Assembly: GCA_944393225.1 (NCBI GenBank)
Contig: CALXZK010000004.1
Location: forward strand, 29,964 to 93,963
Length of the DNA stretch: 64,000 nt
Source of the DNA: an uncultured Alphaproteobacteria bacterium
GTDB taxonomy: Bacteria; Pseudomonadota; Alphaproteobacteria; RF32; CAG-239
Reading direction: 5' to 3'
Under the pieces are notes generated by a model that was not told where the DNA came from, ran no database searches, and worked only from the letters and a program-made list of their open reading frames with translations. A program made the position numbers and the translations under genes. This document shows, piece by piece, positions 10,428 to 19,756 of the stretch (positions are counted from its first letter, which is position 1; each line of letters begins with the position of its first letter).

Positions 10428-10506
10428 TTTTTTAGGGCTTGATTATAAAAAATATAGGTGTATAGTGACTGAACTAAAAACCTATTATTAATCAAAAATA
10501 TATATT

Positions 10507-10746
10507 ATGAAAAAGCTTAAAAAAATTGCCAAGGCATGGGGTGTTATTGCTCTTTTTATGTTGGTTTCTTCATTCGTTGTTGAGAATATTTCTCATGGTT
10601 TTTATACAGCGTTTGCTTCGTTTTTTGCAATTAGTGCAATTTTTATTCTGTTTGGTTGGGATAAATATATTACGTATGGAGATAGCGGACAGACTTACGG
10701 CAGCTCAAAACCCTATGAAGAAGATGCCGATGATTGGCAAGAATAA
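10507..10746 (+). CDS. Small two-helix membrane protein, function unknown
   Basis: Not recognised. 79 residues: a basic start (MKKLKKIAK), two hydrophobic segments (about 11-27 and 35-51) and an acidic tail ending EEDADDWQE. The ribosome site is weak (AT-rich leader), but the gene is bracketed by opgG and a strong terminator and has a plausible membrane topology. Confidence 0.6.
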   Translation: MKKLKKIAKAWGVIALFMLVSSFVVENISHGFYTAFASFFAISAIFILFGWDKYITYGDSGQTYGSSKPYEEDADDWQE

Positions 10747-10755
10747 TTTTTTTAT

Positions 10756-10785
10756 AGCGCATCATTTGCTTGATGCGCTTTTTTT
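10756..10785 (+). terminator. Terminator after the small membrane protein
   Basis: Nine-pair perfect stem AGCGCATCA/TGATGCGCT with a six-base loop and a T-run. Confidence 0.92.
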
Positions 10786-10861
10786 GTTGGTAACTATTTA
10801 TATAATTTGTTTTTGTTGGTATTAAGTATATCTTTTTATTGTGGAGTAAGGGAGATTTATA

Positions 10862-11788
10862 ATGAGTTTTCAAACAGCAATTGATATTCTGCGCGGTAAA
10901 AAGAAATTGGTTTTTAAGCCAAGTATGAAAATTTTAAGAAACGAACAACCGTTAATTTATAATAAATTCGGGCAACTTTTTGAGACAATCTATTTAAAAG
11001 ATACTTACATGTCACCTTACATTTGGCAAGGTGATTATCTCTTTTTTGATCGTTATAATTATGCTTTGGAAAAGCATTTATATACACATACAGAAATGTT
11101 ACGTACAGAAAAAACGGCAGTAAGAAAATTTGGAGCTTTGATAGAAGCAGAATCAATTTTACCTGAAGATTATAAAATTTTTGACAAGCATAAAGGTTTG
11201 GAAAAAGAGTTTGAAAAAATCTTTACTCATTCTGCCAGATTACTTGATAATTTGCCTAATGCTGTTTTCTTTCCTGCGTCCGGAGCTTGGGTCAAAAATA
11301 GTGATGAATTGCTATATGAGAAAAAATCTAAGCTTGTTTCAATGATTTGTTCTAAAAAGAATGATACAAAATTTCATCAATTGCGTATTAAAATTGCCAG
11401 AACATTGAGAGATAATGCCTTGGCTGATGTTTTTGGAAATTTAGACGGAGGTCCCAGATTTGATAAAAAAGAAACAACCTTGGCTCCGTATTACTTTCAA
11501 GTTGTGGTTGAAAATAGCGTTGAACCTTATTATTTTACCGAAAAAGTTTTGGATTGTTTTCTTGAATTTACAATTCCGGTTTATATCGGAGCTTCGAAAA
11601 TCGGAGAATTTTTTAATAAAGACGGTATTGTTGAAATTAAGCCTGAAGACTATGATAAAATTGATTCCATTGTTAAAAAATTAACACCCGAATTTTATAA
11701 AGAACACTTAGAAGCGGTTAAAGAAAACTATTATAAAGCATTAGAGTATAATGATTTTAATAAGTATATTTATGAGAAGATGAAATAG
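10862..11788 (+). CDS. Glycosyltransferase family 10 (alpha-1,3/4-fucosyltransferase-like)
   Basis: 308-residue cytosolic protein. The C-terminal half carries the GT10 signature: the acceptor/donor motif FQVVVENS (212-219), YYFTEKVLDCFLEF (223-236) with the conserved TEK, and IPVYIGA (238-244). GT10 enzymes transfer fucose from GDP-fucose onto GlcNAc, so a role in O-antigen or capsule decoration is inferred. The N-terminal half is divergent and the donor could be another sugar. The start has a GTAAGGGAG-type site. It stands alone, ending seven bases before the convergent lpxK. Confidence 0.83.
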   Translation: MSFQTAIDILRGKKKLVFKPSMKILRNEQPLIYNKFGQLFETIYLKDTYMSPYIWQGDYLFFDRYNYALEKHLYTHTEMLRTEKTAVRKFGALIEAESILPEDYKIFDKHKGLEKEFEKIFTHSARLLDNLPNAVFFPASGAWVKNSDELLYEKKSKLVSMICSKKNDTKFHQLRIKIARTLRDNALADVFGNLDGGPRFDKKETTLAPYYFQVVVENSVEPYYFTEKVLDCFLEFTIPVYIGASKIGEFFNKDGIVEIKPEDYDKIDSIVKKLTPEFYKEHLEAVKENYYKALEYNDFNKYIYEKMK

Positions 11789-11794
11789 AAATTT

Positions 11795-12748
11795 TTATAT
11801 ATTCTTTTTTAAGAATTGTTTTAAGTTTTCTTCATCTTCCCATTGAATTGTGATTTCTAATACTTTGAAATTATTTCTTAAATCAGCTGGAATTTTTACA
11901 AAGTCTTTTGAAGTGGTATACAGTACACATTTATTTTGTTTAGCTTTTTCTATTAAAGATAAAAGCTCATCTTTGGTGTATTGGTGATGGTCCGGAAAAT
12001 CGATGGTTTGATAAACCTTAAATCCACACAAACGTAAAGATGTATAGAATTTTTCGGGACGACCGATACCGGCAAAGGCGATGATTGGTTCTTTTTCCTG
12101 TGTTGAAATTTGAGGTACAATCCGTCCTTTAAATACCGGAAAATCTTTGAATTTATTTGCTAAATTGTGCTTGTCTTCTCCAATAATGATGATAGCTTGT
12201 GCTCTTTTTAATCCCGAGGACAAACTTTCTCTTAATGGACCTGCCGGAATGCACAAGCCGTTGCCATAGCCGAATTCTCCGTCAAAAACCAAAAAAGAGA
12301 GGTCTTTTTTTAAGGTGGGGTTTTGGAAGCCATCGTCCATTACAATAACATCAGCACCATTTTTGATGGCTAATTGGGCGCCTTCAAAGCGGTTGGGGTT
12401 GACGACAACGGGAGCTTGTCTTGCTAAAAGCAACGGCTCATCACCGACTTCTTGCGGAGAGTGTTTATTCTCATCCACAACAACATTATGCAATTTTCCA
12501 CCATAGCCTCGTGATACAAAGAAAGGATTTTTTCCTAATTCTTTTAATAGGTTGGCAAAAGAAATAGAAACAGGTGTTTTACCGGTTCCGCCGGCAGTTA
12601 AATTACCAATACAAATTACCGGTTTATCTACTTTTTGCGGTTGTTTCAGTGTCATGTTTAACAAAGTTGCACACTGATAAAGCCAACCGAACGGCGAAAG
12701 CAGATAAGAATATATGTTTTTATCTTTCCAGTAATTTGGTGTTTTCAT
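11795..12748 (-). CDS. lpxK: Tetraacyldisaccharide 4'-kinase
   Basis: Inner-membrane kinase that phosphorylates the 4' position of the lipid A disaccharide. 317 residues, normal length; Walker A GNLTAGGTGKTP at 48-59 and the DDGFQN motif are intact. Its ATG overlaps the waaA stop by one base (TAATG). Last gene of the fliN-like/DUF374/waaA/lpxK operon. Confidence 0.97.
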   Translation of the reverse strand: MKTPNYWKDKNIYSYLLSPFGWLYQCATLLNMTLKQPQKVDKPVICIGNLTAGGTGKTPVSISFANLLKELGKNPFFVSRGYGGKLHNVVVDENKHSPQEVGDEPLLLARQAPVVVNPNRFEGAQLAIKNGADVIVMDDGFQNPTLKKDLSFLVFDGEFGYGNGLCIPAGPLRESLSSGLKRAQAIIIIGEDKHNLANKFKDFPVFKGRIVPQISTQEKEPIIAFAGIGRPEKFYTSLRLCGFKVYQTIDFPDHHQYTKDELLSLIEKAKQNKCVLYTTSKDFVKIPADLRNNFKVLEITIQWEDEENLKQFLKKNI

Positions 12749-14007
12749 TACAAATATTCCTTAATTACATCAGAAATACCGTCTAAAACTTTGGCTTCTC
12801 CGGTTGCCCAATTGTAAGCCTTTTCTTGTCTTGTTTGCAGATATTCTTTGTCTTGCAAAAGTTTTAAAACTTCTTTTGACAATTGTTCGGTATTTTTTAT
12901 CTGAATAATGGCATCGGCTTTTTTGGCGCGATTCATGGCATCTGTAAAGTTGTGCATGAACGGACCGACCAGAACAGCATCATGAAAACGGCAAGGCTCA
13001 ATAAAGTTTTGTCCGCCATGAGGAATTAAGGACCCGCCAATAAAAATGACCGGCGCAATATCATACCAAATGCCAACTTCGCCTATGGTGTCTGCAATAT
13101 AGACATCTGTTTCAGGCGTGATTTTTTCTTGCTTGGTGCGGAGTGCGGTTTTTAAGCCTAAAGCATTAAGTTGTTGTTGAATGTCAGCACCTCGTTGCGG
13201 ATGTCTCGGTGCAACAATTGTCAATAAGTCAGGAATTTGAGCTTTTAATTCGGCTATTCTTTTACCGATTTGTGCTTCTTCATCATTGTGGGTAGATATA
13301 ACGCCCCAAGTGGTACGAGAACCGATTTGAGCTAAAATATCGGCTTTTTTATCGGCATCTACCGGTGGGTTGAAACCGGCATATTTAAGATTGCCGAGGC
13401 ACAAGGCTTTTTTTGCACCGATTTCTTTTAAGCGTCTGGCATCTTCATCAGATTGTCCCAAGCAAAGGTTGAAACAAGATAAAAGTTCTTTACTGGCAAA
13501 TTTGAATAAACGCCAGCGCTTGAATGTTTTATCAGAAATACGACCGTTTACCAAAATCAACGGAATGTTGTGTTTTTTGATTTCTCCGAGCATTGCCGGC
13601 CAAAATTCGGATTCAAACCATAAAGCAATATCGGGTTTCCAATATTGAATAAAACTTTGAGCAAATTTTGGGTTATCAATCGGAATATATTGATGAAAAG
13701 CTCTTGGAGGTAATCTTTTGCTCATAATTTCGGCAGAAGTGATTGTTCCGGTTGTAACCATGATGTTGAAATCGGGATTTTCTTTTAAGAGCTTATCAAT
13801 CAATGGCAGCATGGATATAGATTCACCAACCGATGCTCCGTGCAACCAAATTAATTTTCCTGCCGGACGCGGCAAAAGTGGTTTGCCGAGGCGTTCGTTA
13901 TGACGAGCCGGATCTTCTTTGCCTTTTTTTAGTCTTTTGTTGATGTAGGGTTGAATGGCATAAGGATATAATGTTTGAACTAACTTATCATAAATTTCGA
14001 TAAACAT
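12748..14007 (-). CDS. waaA: 3-deoxy-D-manno-octulosonic acid (Kdo) transferase
   Basis: GT30 enzyme (419 residues) that adds Kdo to lipid IVA at the inner membrane. The catalytic glutamate lies in the HGASVGES motif (about residue 62), and GGSLIPHGGQNFIEP marks the donor-binding C-terminal domain. The start at 14007 has an AAGGAA site and follows the DUF374 stop by one base, so the two are likely coupled. Confidence 0.97.
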   Translation of the reverse strand: MFIEIYDKLVQTLYPYAIQPYINKRLKKGKEDPARHNERLGKPLLPRPAGKLIWLHGASVGESISMLPLIDKLLKENPDFNIMVTTGTITSAEIMSKRLPPRAFHQYIPIDNPKFAQSFIQYWKPDIALWFESEFWPAMLGEIKKHNIPLILVNGRISDKTFKRWRLFKFASKELLSCFNLCLGQSDEDARRLKEIGAKKALCLGNLKYAGFNPPVDADKKADILAQIGSRTTWGVISTHNDEEAQIGKRIAELKAQIPDLLTIVAPRHPQRGADIQQQLNALGLKTALRTKQEKITPETDVYIADTIGEVGIWYDIAPVIFIGGSLIPHGGQNFIEPCRFHDAVLVGPFMHNFTDAMNRAKKADAIIQIKNTEQLSKEVLKLLQDKEYLQTRQEKAYNWATGEAKVLDGISDVIKEYL

Positions 14008-14008
14008 A

Positions 14009-14758
14009 TTATTTTTCCTTTTTTACATCGTTTTTCTTTTTACATTCGGTTCCGGGAAGAACAGGGGTTAAGCCCATGGCTTTGTCTGCCTCAAAACTAA
14101 GTTCATTGAGCATGTTTTCAATTTGCAAACGATATTTGTTCAACTCTTCTTCCGAAGCATCTTGCGGAATATAAACCGGATCGCTGAAGCGGCAAGTTCC
14201 TTCATTGAAGGGGTATGGCACCATCATCTTATCCCAAGCTTTTTCCATGATTTTGCATTTTCTGACACTATATGTAATACCAATAATCGGAATACCGATT
14301 TTATGTGCAAAATATATCGGACTTTCCGTCATGTGCATGCGAGGTCCGCGTGGTCCGTCCGGAATGATGCAAATAGCCGTATTATCTTTTAGAGAGTTCA
14401 TTAAATTTAAGGCGGCTGCCTTGGCATTTTTGTTACTTGAACCACCGATTGTTCCTAAGCCATATCTTTGTAAAACACCGGCTATGATGCGTCCGTCTTT
14501 GTGTAAAGATACCAATGCATTAAGAGGAAAACGGTAGTCTCTGAAGGCAGAATACATCAAAGCACGACCATGCCATCCAACCAGAATAAATGCTTGGTTA
14601 TGTTCCCACAAGTCAATGAGTTTTTCACGATTGATGATTTGCCATTTTGTGGTTTTATAGACAAGGCGCGTATATATATAGATTAACCAACTGATTATGT
14701 CTCTGACGGTATCGTTTTGGTATAATTTTTTTATATAAGTTTTTATGTTAATTCTCAT
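14009..14758 (-). CDS. DUF374-type lysophospholipid acyltransferase-like protein
   Basis: 249-residue membrane-associated protein of the LPLAT superfamily, DUF374 branch. Seen: an N-terminal hydrophobic stretch (18-32), GWHGRALMYS (the H-containing block I variant), the HKDGR block and PDGPRGPRM (block III). DUF374 proteins sit with waaA and lpxK in many Alphaproteobacteria, suggesting lipid A or phospholipid acylation; no substrate is known from sequence. The start overlaps the fliN-like stop by four bases (ATGA). Confidence 0.85.
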   Translation of the reverse strand: MRINIKTYIKKLYQNDTVRDIISWLIYIYTRLVYKTTKWQIINREKLIDLWEHNQAFILVGWHGRALMYSAFRDYRFPLNALVSLHKDGRIIAGVLQRYGLGTIGGSSNKNAKAAALNLMNSLKDNTAICIIPDGPRGPRMHMTESPIYFAHKIGIPIIGITYSVRKCKIMEKAWDKMMVPYPFNEGTCRFSDPVYIPQDASEEELNKYRLQIENMLNELSFEADKAMGLTPVLPGTECKKKNDVKKEK

Positions 14759-15006
14759 TTTGTTTGTGTATCACTAATTGAAATTCCGATTTTATCATTT
14801 TCAGTGATGACGACTTCTCCATGTCCGATAAGAATATCATTAGCATAAATATCAACAAGGTCGTTTACATCTCTATCCAGCTCTACGACGGCACCGCGTC
14901 CTAATTTAAGAAGTTGGTTTACTCTTAAATCTGCAGTTCCGAGTGTGACGGATACATCAACCATGATTTCTTCGCCAATTTCGGCATTTTTAATAAGGTG
15001 TGACAT
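14755..15006 (-). CDS. fliN: FliN/SpoA-domain protein (flagellar motor switch-like)
   Basis: 83-residue protein consisting almost entirely of a SpoA (FliN C-terminal) domain: VDVSVTLGTADLRVNQLL, then LKLGRGAVVELDRDVNDLVDIY and ILIGHGEVVI match the FliN consensus closely. FliN builds the C-ring of the flagellar motor. It is shorter than usual FliN (over 100 residues) because the N-terminal extension is missing. No other flagellar gene is in the window; instead it opens a lipid A/Kdo operon and is divergent from lon. Confidence 0.85.
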   Translation of the reverse strand: MSHLIKNAEIGEEIMVDVSVTLGTADLRVNQLLKLGRGAVVELDRDVNDLVDIYANDILIGHGEVVITENDKIGISISDTQTK

Positions 15007-15169
15007 ACAAAAACTCTCCGTATACTATAATCTTTTAGCATGATACAAGATTTTTTCTTTTTAGCAAATTTTATTTACTAAGTTATCAGACATATTTTCA
15101 ACATTTGTGGATTAAAAAATGTTAGTGTTGCTCAATCTTAATATTTGTGCCAAAAATGTTTTCATACTG

Positions 15170-15198
15170 TTGCAGTCAGATAAAACTGTGCCTATATA
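15170..15198 (+). promoter_or_regulatory. Candidate sigma70 promoter of lon
   Basis: TTGCAG (15170-15175), 17-base spacer, TATATA (15193-15198); the lon start is 30 bases further. No sigma32-type CTTGAA/CCCCAT pair was seen. Confidence 0.5.
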
Positions 15199-15228
15199 AT
15201 TTACAGATTAAATTTATTTGAGGAAATC

Positions 15229-17565
15229 ATGATGGTCAAAAAGAAAATTAAATGTCCGGTCTTGCCTTTGCGCGATATTGTGGTTTATCCGAAGATGATT
15301 GTTCCTTTGTTTGTGGGAAGGGAAAAATCCATTAAAGCATTGCAAAGCGTTGCCGATGAGGACGGAAATGTTATTTTGCTTACACAAAAAGATGCGACCG
15401 TTGATGAACCTCAAGCCGATGATGTGTATCATATCGGAACAATCAGTACAGTCGTGCAAATGTTGCGTTTGCCTGACGGCACCGTAAAAGTGCTGATTGA
15501 GGGTATGGAACGCGTTAAAATTTCTAAATTTTGCCGCAATAAAGATTTTATGTTGGCTGAAGCCGAAATTTTGCCTGAAGAAGAATCCTCCAATAGCTTG
15601 GAATTGGAAGCTTTGGTACGCGCAGTTTTATCTCAGTTTGAAGAATATGTTAAGCTATCTCGCAAAACTCCGCCTGAGGTATTGGTTTCTGTTAACCAGC
15701 TTAAAGATTATGCCAAAATGGCAGATACAATTGCAGCTCATTTGTCTTTAAAAATTGAAGATAAACAAGCTCTTTTAGAGGGCAAAACTCTTGCTGACAG
15801 ATTTGAAAAAATCTTAGAATTCATGAATTCGGAATTGACGGTTTTGGAAGTGGAAAGCCGTATTAAGAATCGTGTCAAAAAACAAATGGAAAAGAGCCAG
15901 AAGGAATATTATCTGAATGAGCAAATGAAAGCTATTCAGAAAGAGCTCGGTGATGGCGAGGAAGATGGCGAAATCAGTGAATATCTGAAGAAAATTGAGA
16001 AAGTAAAACTCTCCAAAGAAGCCAAAGATAAAGCTCTTTCCGAAGTTAAAAAGCTCAAAACCATGAGCCCGATGTCCAGTGAAGCCACAGTTGTGCGCAA
16101 CTATCTGGACTGGCTTTTGGATATTCCTTGGAAAAAACGCTCTAAAATTAATAAAGATTTGAAAAAAGCCATGGATATTCTTGAGAAAGATCACTATGGC
16201 TTGGAAAAAGTCAAAGAAAGAATTATCGAATATTTGGCAGTGTTGGCTCGTGCCGAAAAGGTCAAAGGTCCGATTTTGTGCTTAGTTGGTCCTCCGGGTG
16301 TTGGTAAAACTTCTCTCGGAAAATCAATTGCTCGTGCAACAGGAAGAAGCTTTGTTCGTGCTTCTTTGGGTGGTATGCGTGATGAAGCTGAAATCAGAGG
16401 TCACAGACGTACATATATAGGTTCTATGCCGGGTAAAATTATCAAAGGTATGAAAAAAGCTGCAACCTCTAATCCGTTGTTCTTGCTTGATGAAATTGAC
16501 AAGCTCGGCAATGATTATCGCGGCGATCCGGCATCTGCTTTGCTTGAAGTTTTGGATCCGGAACAAAATTCATCTTTCAACGACCACTATTTGGAAGTTG
16601 ATTATGATTTGTCTGATGTGATGTTTGTGACAACTGCAAACTCTTTGGACATGCCCAGACCTTTGTTGGACAGAATGGAAATTATCCGCTTGTCCGGTTA
16701 TACCGAAGATGAAAAGGTTGAAATTGCTAAACGTCACTTGTTGCCGAAGATTTTTGAAGAAAATGCAATTAAAGCTTCTGAACTCAGTATTTCCGAAGAT
16801 GCAATCCGTAACATCATTCGCTATTATACTCGTGAAGCCGGTGTACGTAATTTGGAAAGAGAGATTTCTAATATTGCTCGTAAAGCGGTAAAAGAAATTT
16901 TGCTTTCTTCCGGCAAAACCAAAAAAGTGACCGTTACGGAAAAGAATTTGGAAAAATATCTCGGCGTTATCAAATATCGTTTCGGCGAAGCTGAAAATAC
17001 TGACCATGTCGGCGTGACAACCGGTTTGGCATGGACCGAAGTGGGCGGCGATATTCTCTTTATTGAAGCTGTGGATATGCCCGGTAAAGGCAAAGTTACC
17101 GAAACAGGTAAGCTCGGTGATGTGATGAAGGAATCTATTGAAACTGCATATTCTGTTGTTCGTTCTCATTCCAAAGAATTGGGAATCGATCCGGAAATCT
17201 TTGAAAAGACAGATTTGCATATTCACGTTCCTGAAGGCGCAACACCTAAAGATGGTCCGTCTGCTGGTATTGCCATGTATACAACCATGGTTTCAGTCTT
17301 TACCAAAATTCCGGTAAAAAAAGACGTCGCCATGACCGGTGAAATTACTTTGCAGGGTAGGGTTCTTCCTATTGGCGGATTGAAAGAAAAGCTCCTTGCT
17401 GCCTTGCGCGGCGGAATCAAAACCGTTCTCATTCCGAAAGATAATGAGAAAGATTTGGCCGAAATACCGGATAATGTGAAGAAAGAAATGAAAATTATTC
17501 CGGTTTCCGAAGTTTCAGAAGTTTTGAAAGAAGCTTTGGTAAAACAGCCGAAAAAGAAGAAATAA
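15229..17565 (+). CDS. lon: ATP-dependent protease Lon
   Basis: Cytosolic AAA+ serine protease, 778 residues, LonA type. Order: N-terminal LAN substrate domain (about 8-205), coiled region, AAA+ module with Walker A GPPGVGKT at 354-361 and LLDEIDK Walker B, and the C-terminal protease domain with the Ser678 (PKDGPSAG) and Lys719 (IGGLKEK) dyad. GAGGA precedes two adjacent ATGs (15229, 15232); the first is used. Followed by a bidirectional terminator. Confidence 0.98.
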   Translation: MMVKKKIKCPVLPLRDIVVYPKMIVPLFVGREKSIKALQSVADEDGNVILLTQKDATVDEPQADDVYHIGTISTVVQMLRLPDGTVKVLIEGMERVKISKFCRNKDFMLAEAEILPEEESSNSLELEALVRAVLSQFEEYVKLSRKTPPEVLVSVNQLKDYAKMADTIAAHLSLKIEDKQALLEGKTLADRFEKILEFMNSELTVLEVESRIKNRVKKQMEKSQKEYYLNEQMKAIQKELGDGEEDGEISEYLKKIEKVKLSKEAKDKALSEVKKLKTMSPMSSEATVVRNYLDWLLDIPWKKRSKINKDLKKAMDILEKDHYGLEKVKERIIEYLAVLARAEKVKGPILCLVGPPGVGKTSLGKSIARATGRSFVRASLGGMRDEAEIRGHRRTYIGSMPGKIIKGMKKAATSNPLFLLDEIDKLGNDYRGDPASALLEVLDPEQNSSFNDHYLEVDYDLSDVMFVTTANSLDMPRPLLDRMEIIRLSGYTEDEKVEIAKRHLLPKIFEENAIKASELSISEDAIRNIIRYYTREAGVRNLEREISNIARKAVKEILLSSGKTKKVTVTEKNLEKYLGVIKYRFGEAENTDHVGVTTGLAWTEVGGDILFIEAVDMPGKGKVTETGKLGDVMKESIETAYSVVRSHSKELGIDPEIFEKTDLHIHVPEGATPKDGPSAGIAMYTTMVSVFTKIPVKKDVAMTGEITLQGRVLPIGGLKEKLLAALRGGIKTVLIPKDNEKDLAEIPDNVKKEMKIIPVSEVSEVLKEALVKQPKKKK

Positions 17566-17578
17566 TTATTTACAAAAT

Positions 17579-17609
17579 AAAAGCTCGTTAAAAAAAACGA
17601 GCTTTTATT
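17579..17609. terminator. Bidirectional terminator between lon and the convergent gene
   Basis: Eleven-pair stem AAAAGCTCGTT/AACGAGCTTTT with A-rich flank on one side and T-rich on the other. Confidence 0.88.
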
Positions 17610-18998
17610 TTATCTGACATTTTGTTGAAGCAAAAGAGTGGTATCTATTTTATTATTTTGTTTTTGATATTCTTTTGCCATGTCATTAATTTGTTTAATG
17701 GAAAAGTTTTCTAAGCCTTGCTTATCAATTTTATGCAAGAAAGGTCTTATCTCTTGGTTAAATTTCTGGGAACTTTTTTCCTTATAATCCTGATAAGCTT
17801 GTAGAGTGCGTTGTTGAATGTTAATAGAACTATTGGCATAAGTCTCTTTTATTTCTTTGATTTGGTCGTTGTTCATATCCAAAAATGATAAGTCAAGTTT
17901 TTGCAAGTATTGCTCGGCTATTTGTATTTCTTCTGCGGAAAGGTTTTGATTTTGTACTATCATATAAAATAGTTGTTTATAGTTCTTTTCTGCTTCAGGA
18001 TAGCAATAACCTTGAGCTTTTTTATCAAAGTTAGGAATCAAATAGCTTAATTCTTTGTAGCCGTTGTCACTGATTTTTTGAATTGGAAAATCAGCTCCGT
18101 TGCTGTTTTTCATTATATTACCATTTTTATCCAACAACTTATTTATCGGAAGTTTGCTGTCATTTATTATATCCGGTGCATTGACTTGATTATCTTTGGC
18201 ATCGGTTAACGTTATGATTTGATATTTTTCATCGGCAGAATAGTAATAATTGGCAAAATAGGGAGTGTCCTTTAAGTCTAATCTTTTGCCTCTTTTATAT
18301 GTGAAACTTTGCACAATTTGCTCGGGAATTTTGTCTTTTGCTGAAAGAGCATATTGAATGGAACCAAAGTTATTCTTGTAATGTGCTTTATAATATGTTT
18401 CCAAATTGCCGATGTTCGTATGTGTTTGGTTAAAATCATTAACGGCATCAGAAATTGAAGAAAACTGCTTTTCTTGCTTGTTGCAGCAAAGTTCGGCTAA
18501 AATATTTAAGCGAACACGATCAGAAGGACTTATTACCATTGCTCCATTTAAGGACTTTTCGATAATATGCCATAATTGCGCATGATTTTTTTCATGATTT
18601 TGAATGTTATTAGCGCAGTTGCGGATATTTTGAATTTTGATTTGGCTTTTATCTTGTTTACTGAAATTATTTCCTCCAAGATAATAGTTATATATGATGC
18701 AATTTCCTTCCGGTGCAAAATATGCTGCTTCATTTGCAAAAACTAGACGCCCGCTATTATCCCTGTTGGGAATGCTGAAATAAATGTATTCTTCAATGTC
18801 TTCTTGTGGTTGAAAATCTTGAGGAGAGGTAACGTAGGTTGCTTTAGATGTTTGAGTGCTTTGAGAAGAAATCGTTATTTCTGTTTTATCCTCACTCTTA
18901 TTTATAGTTGGAATGGATGACGCATTTGCTTTTATACTGTTTCCGGTCATAATCCCGCCAATAAGAGCAGACTGAATGATTTTACTAAAGCTTGTCAT
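17610..18998 (-). CDS. Secreted protein of unknown function with HExxH motif
   Basis: Not recognised as a named family. 462 residues with an N-terminal signal sequence (about 1-26, cleavage after KANA). A metal-site-like HEKNH lies at 135-139, with a downstream glutamate at 169 in ILAELCC that could be a third ligand, as in gluzincin peptidases. The rest is polar, Gln/Asn/Lys-rich and helical towards the C-terminus (330-450). The ATG at 18998 with a GAGAA site is preferred over a TTG five codons upstream. Convergent with lon. Confidence 0.7.
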   Translation of the reverse strand: MTSFSKIIQSALIGGIMTGNSIKANASSIPTINKSEDKTEITISSQSTQTSKATYVTSPQDFQPQEDIEEYIYFSIPNRDNSGRLVFANEAAYFAPEGNCIIYNYYLGGNNFSKQDKSQIKIQNIRNCANNIQNHEKNHAQLWHIIEKSLNGAMVISPSDRVRLNILAELCCNKQEKQFSSISDAVNDFNQTHTNIGNLETYYKAHYKNNFGSIQYALSAKDKIPEQIVQSFTYKRGKRLDLKDTPYFANYYYSADEKYQIITLTDAKDNQVNAPDIINDSKLPINKLLDKNGNIMKNSNGADFPIQKISDNGYKELSYLIPNFDKKAQGYCYPEAEKNYKQLFYMIVQNQNLSAEEIQIAEQYLQKLDLSFLDMNNDQIKEIKETYANSSINIQQRTLQAYQDYKEKSSQKFNQEIRPFLHKIDKQGLENFSIKQINDMAKEYQKQNNKIDTTLLLQQNVR

Positions 18999-19217
18999 TA
19001 TTAGTTCTCGCAAGTTAACATTTAACTTAATAATAGCTTTTTTTGATTATTTTGTCTATTCGTTTTTTAAGAATCGCATTATTCAGAATCGCTTCCTTTT
19101 TTGTGTATACAATGTTCTCAAAAGCGCAGAAATCTGGGGATAAGTCGATTTTTTATGTCTGAAGTTGCTTTTTTGTAAAAAAAAATCACTTTTTTGCGCG
19201 CAAAGTGTTTATTTTGT
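18999..19217. other. Intergenic region upstream of HU
   Basis: Together with the HU promoter and leader this is a 313-bp gene-free stretch. It is AT-rich with A- and T-tracts near 19160-19200, which may bend DNA. No RNA gene or clear repeat was recognised. Confidence 0.4.
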
Positions 19218-19246
19218 TTGACTTCATAAAAAAAGAACGCTTAAAT
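19218..19246 (+). promoter_or_regulatory. Candidate promoter of HU
   Basis: TTGACT (19218-19223), exactly 17 bases, TTAAAT (19241-19246); predicted start near 19253 leaves a ~60-base leader. An A-tract in the spacer is typical of strongly expressed genes. Confidence 0.55.
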
Positions 19247-19311
19247 TTTCTGTGTAAAGCCGAAGAGGCTTTGACATTGGTTTATAACTTATATTAGTGG
19301 GAGTTCTCACC

Positions 19312-19584
19312 GTGAATAAAAATGAACTTATTTCTAGCATTGCTAACGAAACCGGTTTGACAAAAACTGATTGCTCTAAAGCTGTTGATGCTTTCATCGC
19401 TTCTGTTACCAGCGCTTTGAAAGCTGGCGACGAAGTTCGCTTGGTTGGTTTTGGTACATTTGCTGTTAGCAAACGTTCTGCTACTACCGGTCGCAACCCG
19501 CGCACTGGCGCCGAAATCAAAATTCCGGCTCGCAAACAAGCTAAATTTAAAGCTGGTAAAGCTTTGCAAGATTCTGTTAACTAA
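19312..19584 (+). CDS. hup: DNA-binding protein HU
   Basis: Nucleoid-associated dimeric protein. Beginning at the GTG at 19312 (NKNELISSIA) gives exactly 90 residues, the standard HU length. It contains the GFGTFAVSKR arm base and the RNPRTGAEIKIPA DNA-binding arm. A GGGAG site at 19299-19303 supports the GTG start over an upstream in-frame GTG at 19297. Followed by its own terminator. Confidence 0.96.
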   Translation: MNKNELISSIANETGLTKTDCSKAVDAFIASVTSALKAGDEVRLVGFGTFAVSKRSATTGRNPRTGAEIKIPARKQAKFKAGKALQDSVN

Positions 19585-19608
19585 TTAACAGCTTGTTTTG
19601 TTTCTTAA

Positions 19609-19640
19609 TAAGCCTTCGTATTTACGGAGGCTTATTTTTT
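19609..19640 (+). terminator. Terminator of HU
   Basis: Twelve-pair stem TAAGCCTTCGTA/TACGGAGGCTTA (one G-T) with a two-base loop and an eight-T run. Confidence 0.93.
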
Positions 19641-19756
19641 TTAATAATATCTTGATAATTTATTTGTATAATTACTTATATTTATTTTTTTTGTTTATTT
19701 TGTCAAAAATATGTGATATATTAAATATTAAAGAAACAACTCAAGGAGTTTGCGCT

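Noticed and set aside
19271..19297. TTGACA with TATATT as the HU promoter
   Set aside because: Transcription would begin inside or after the ribosome site. The TTGACT-N17-TTAAAT pair further upstream fits better.
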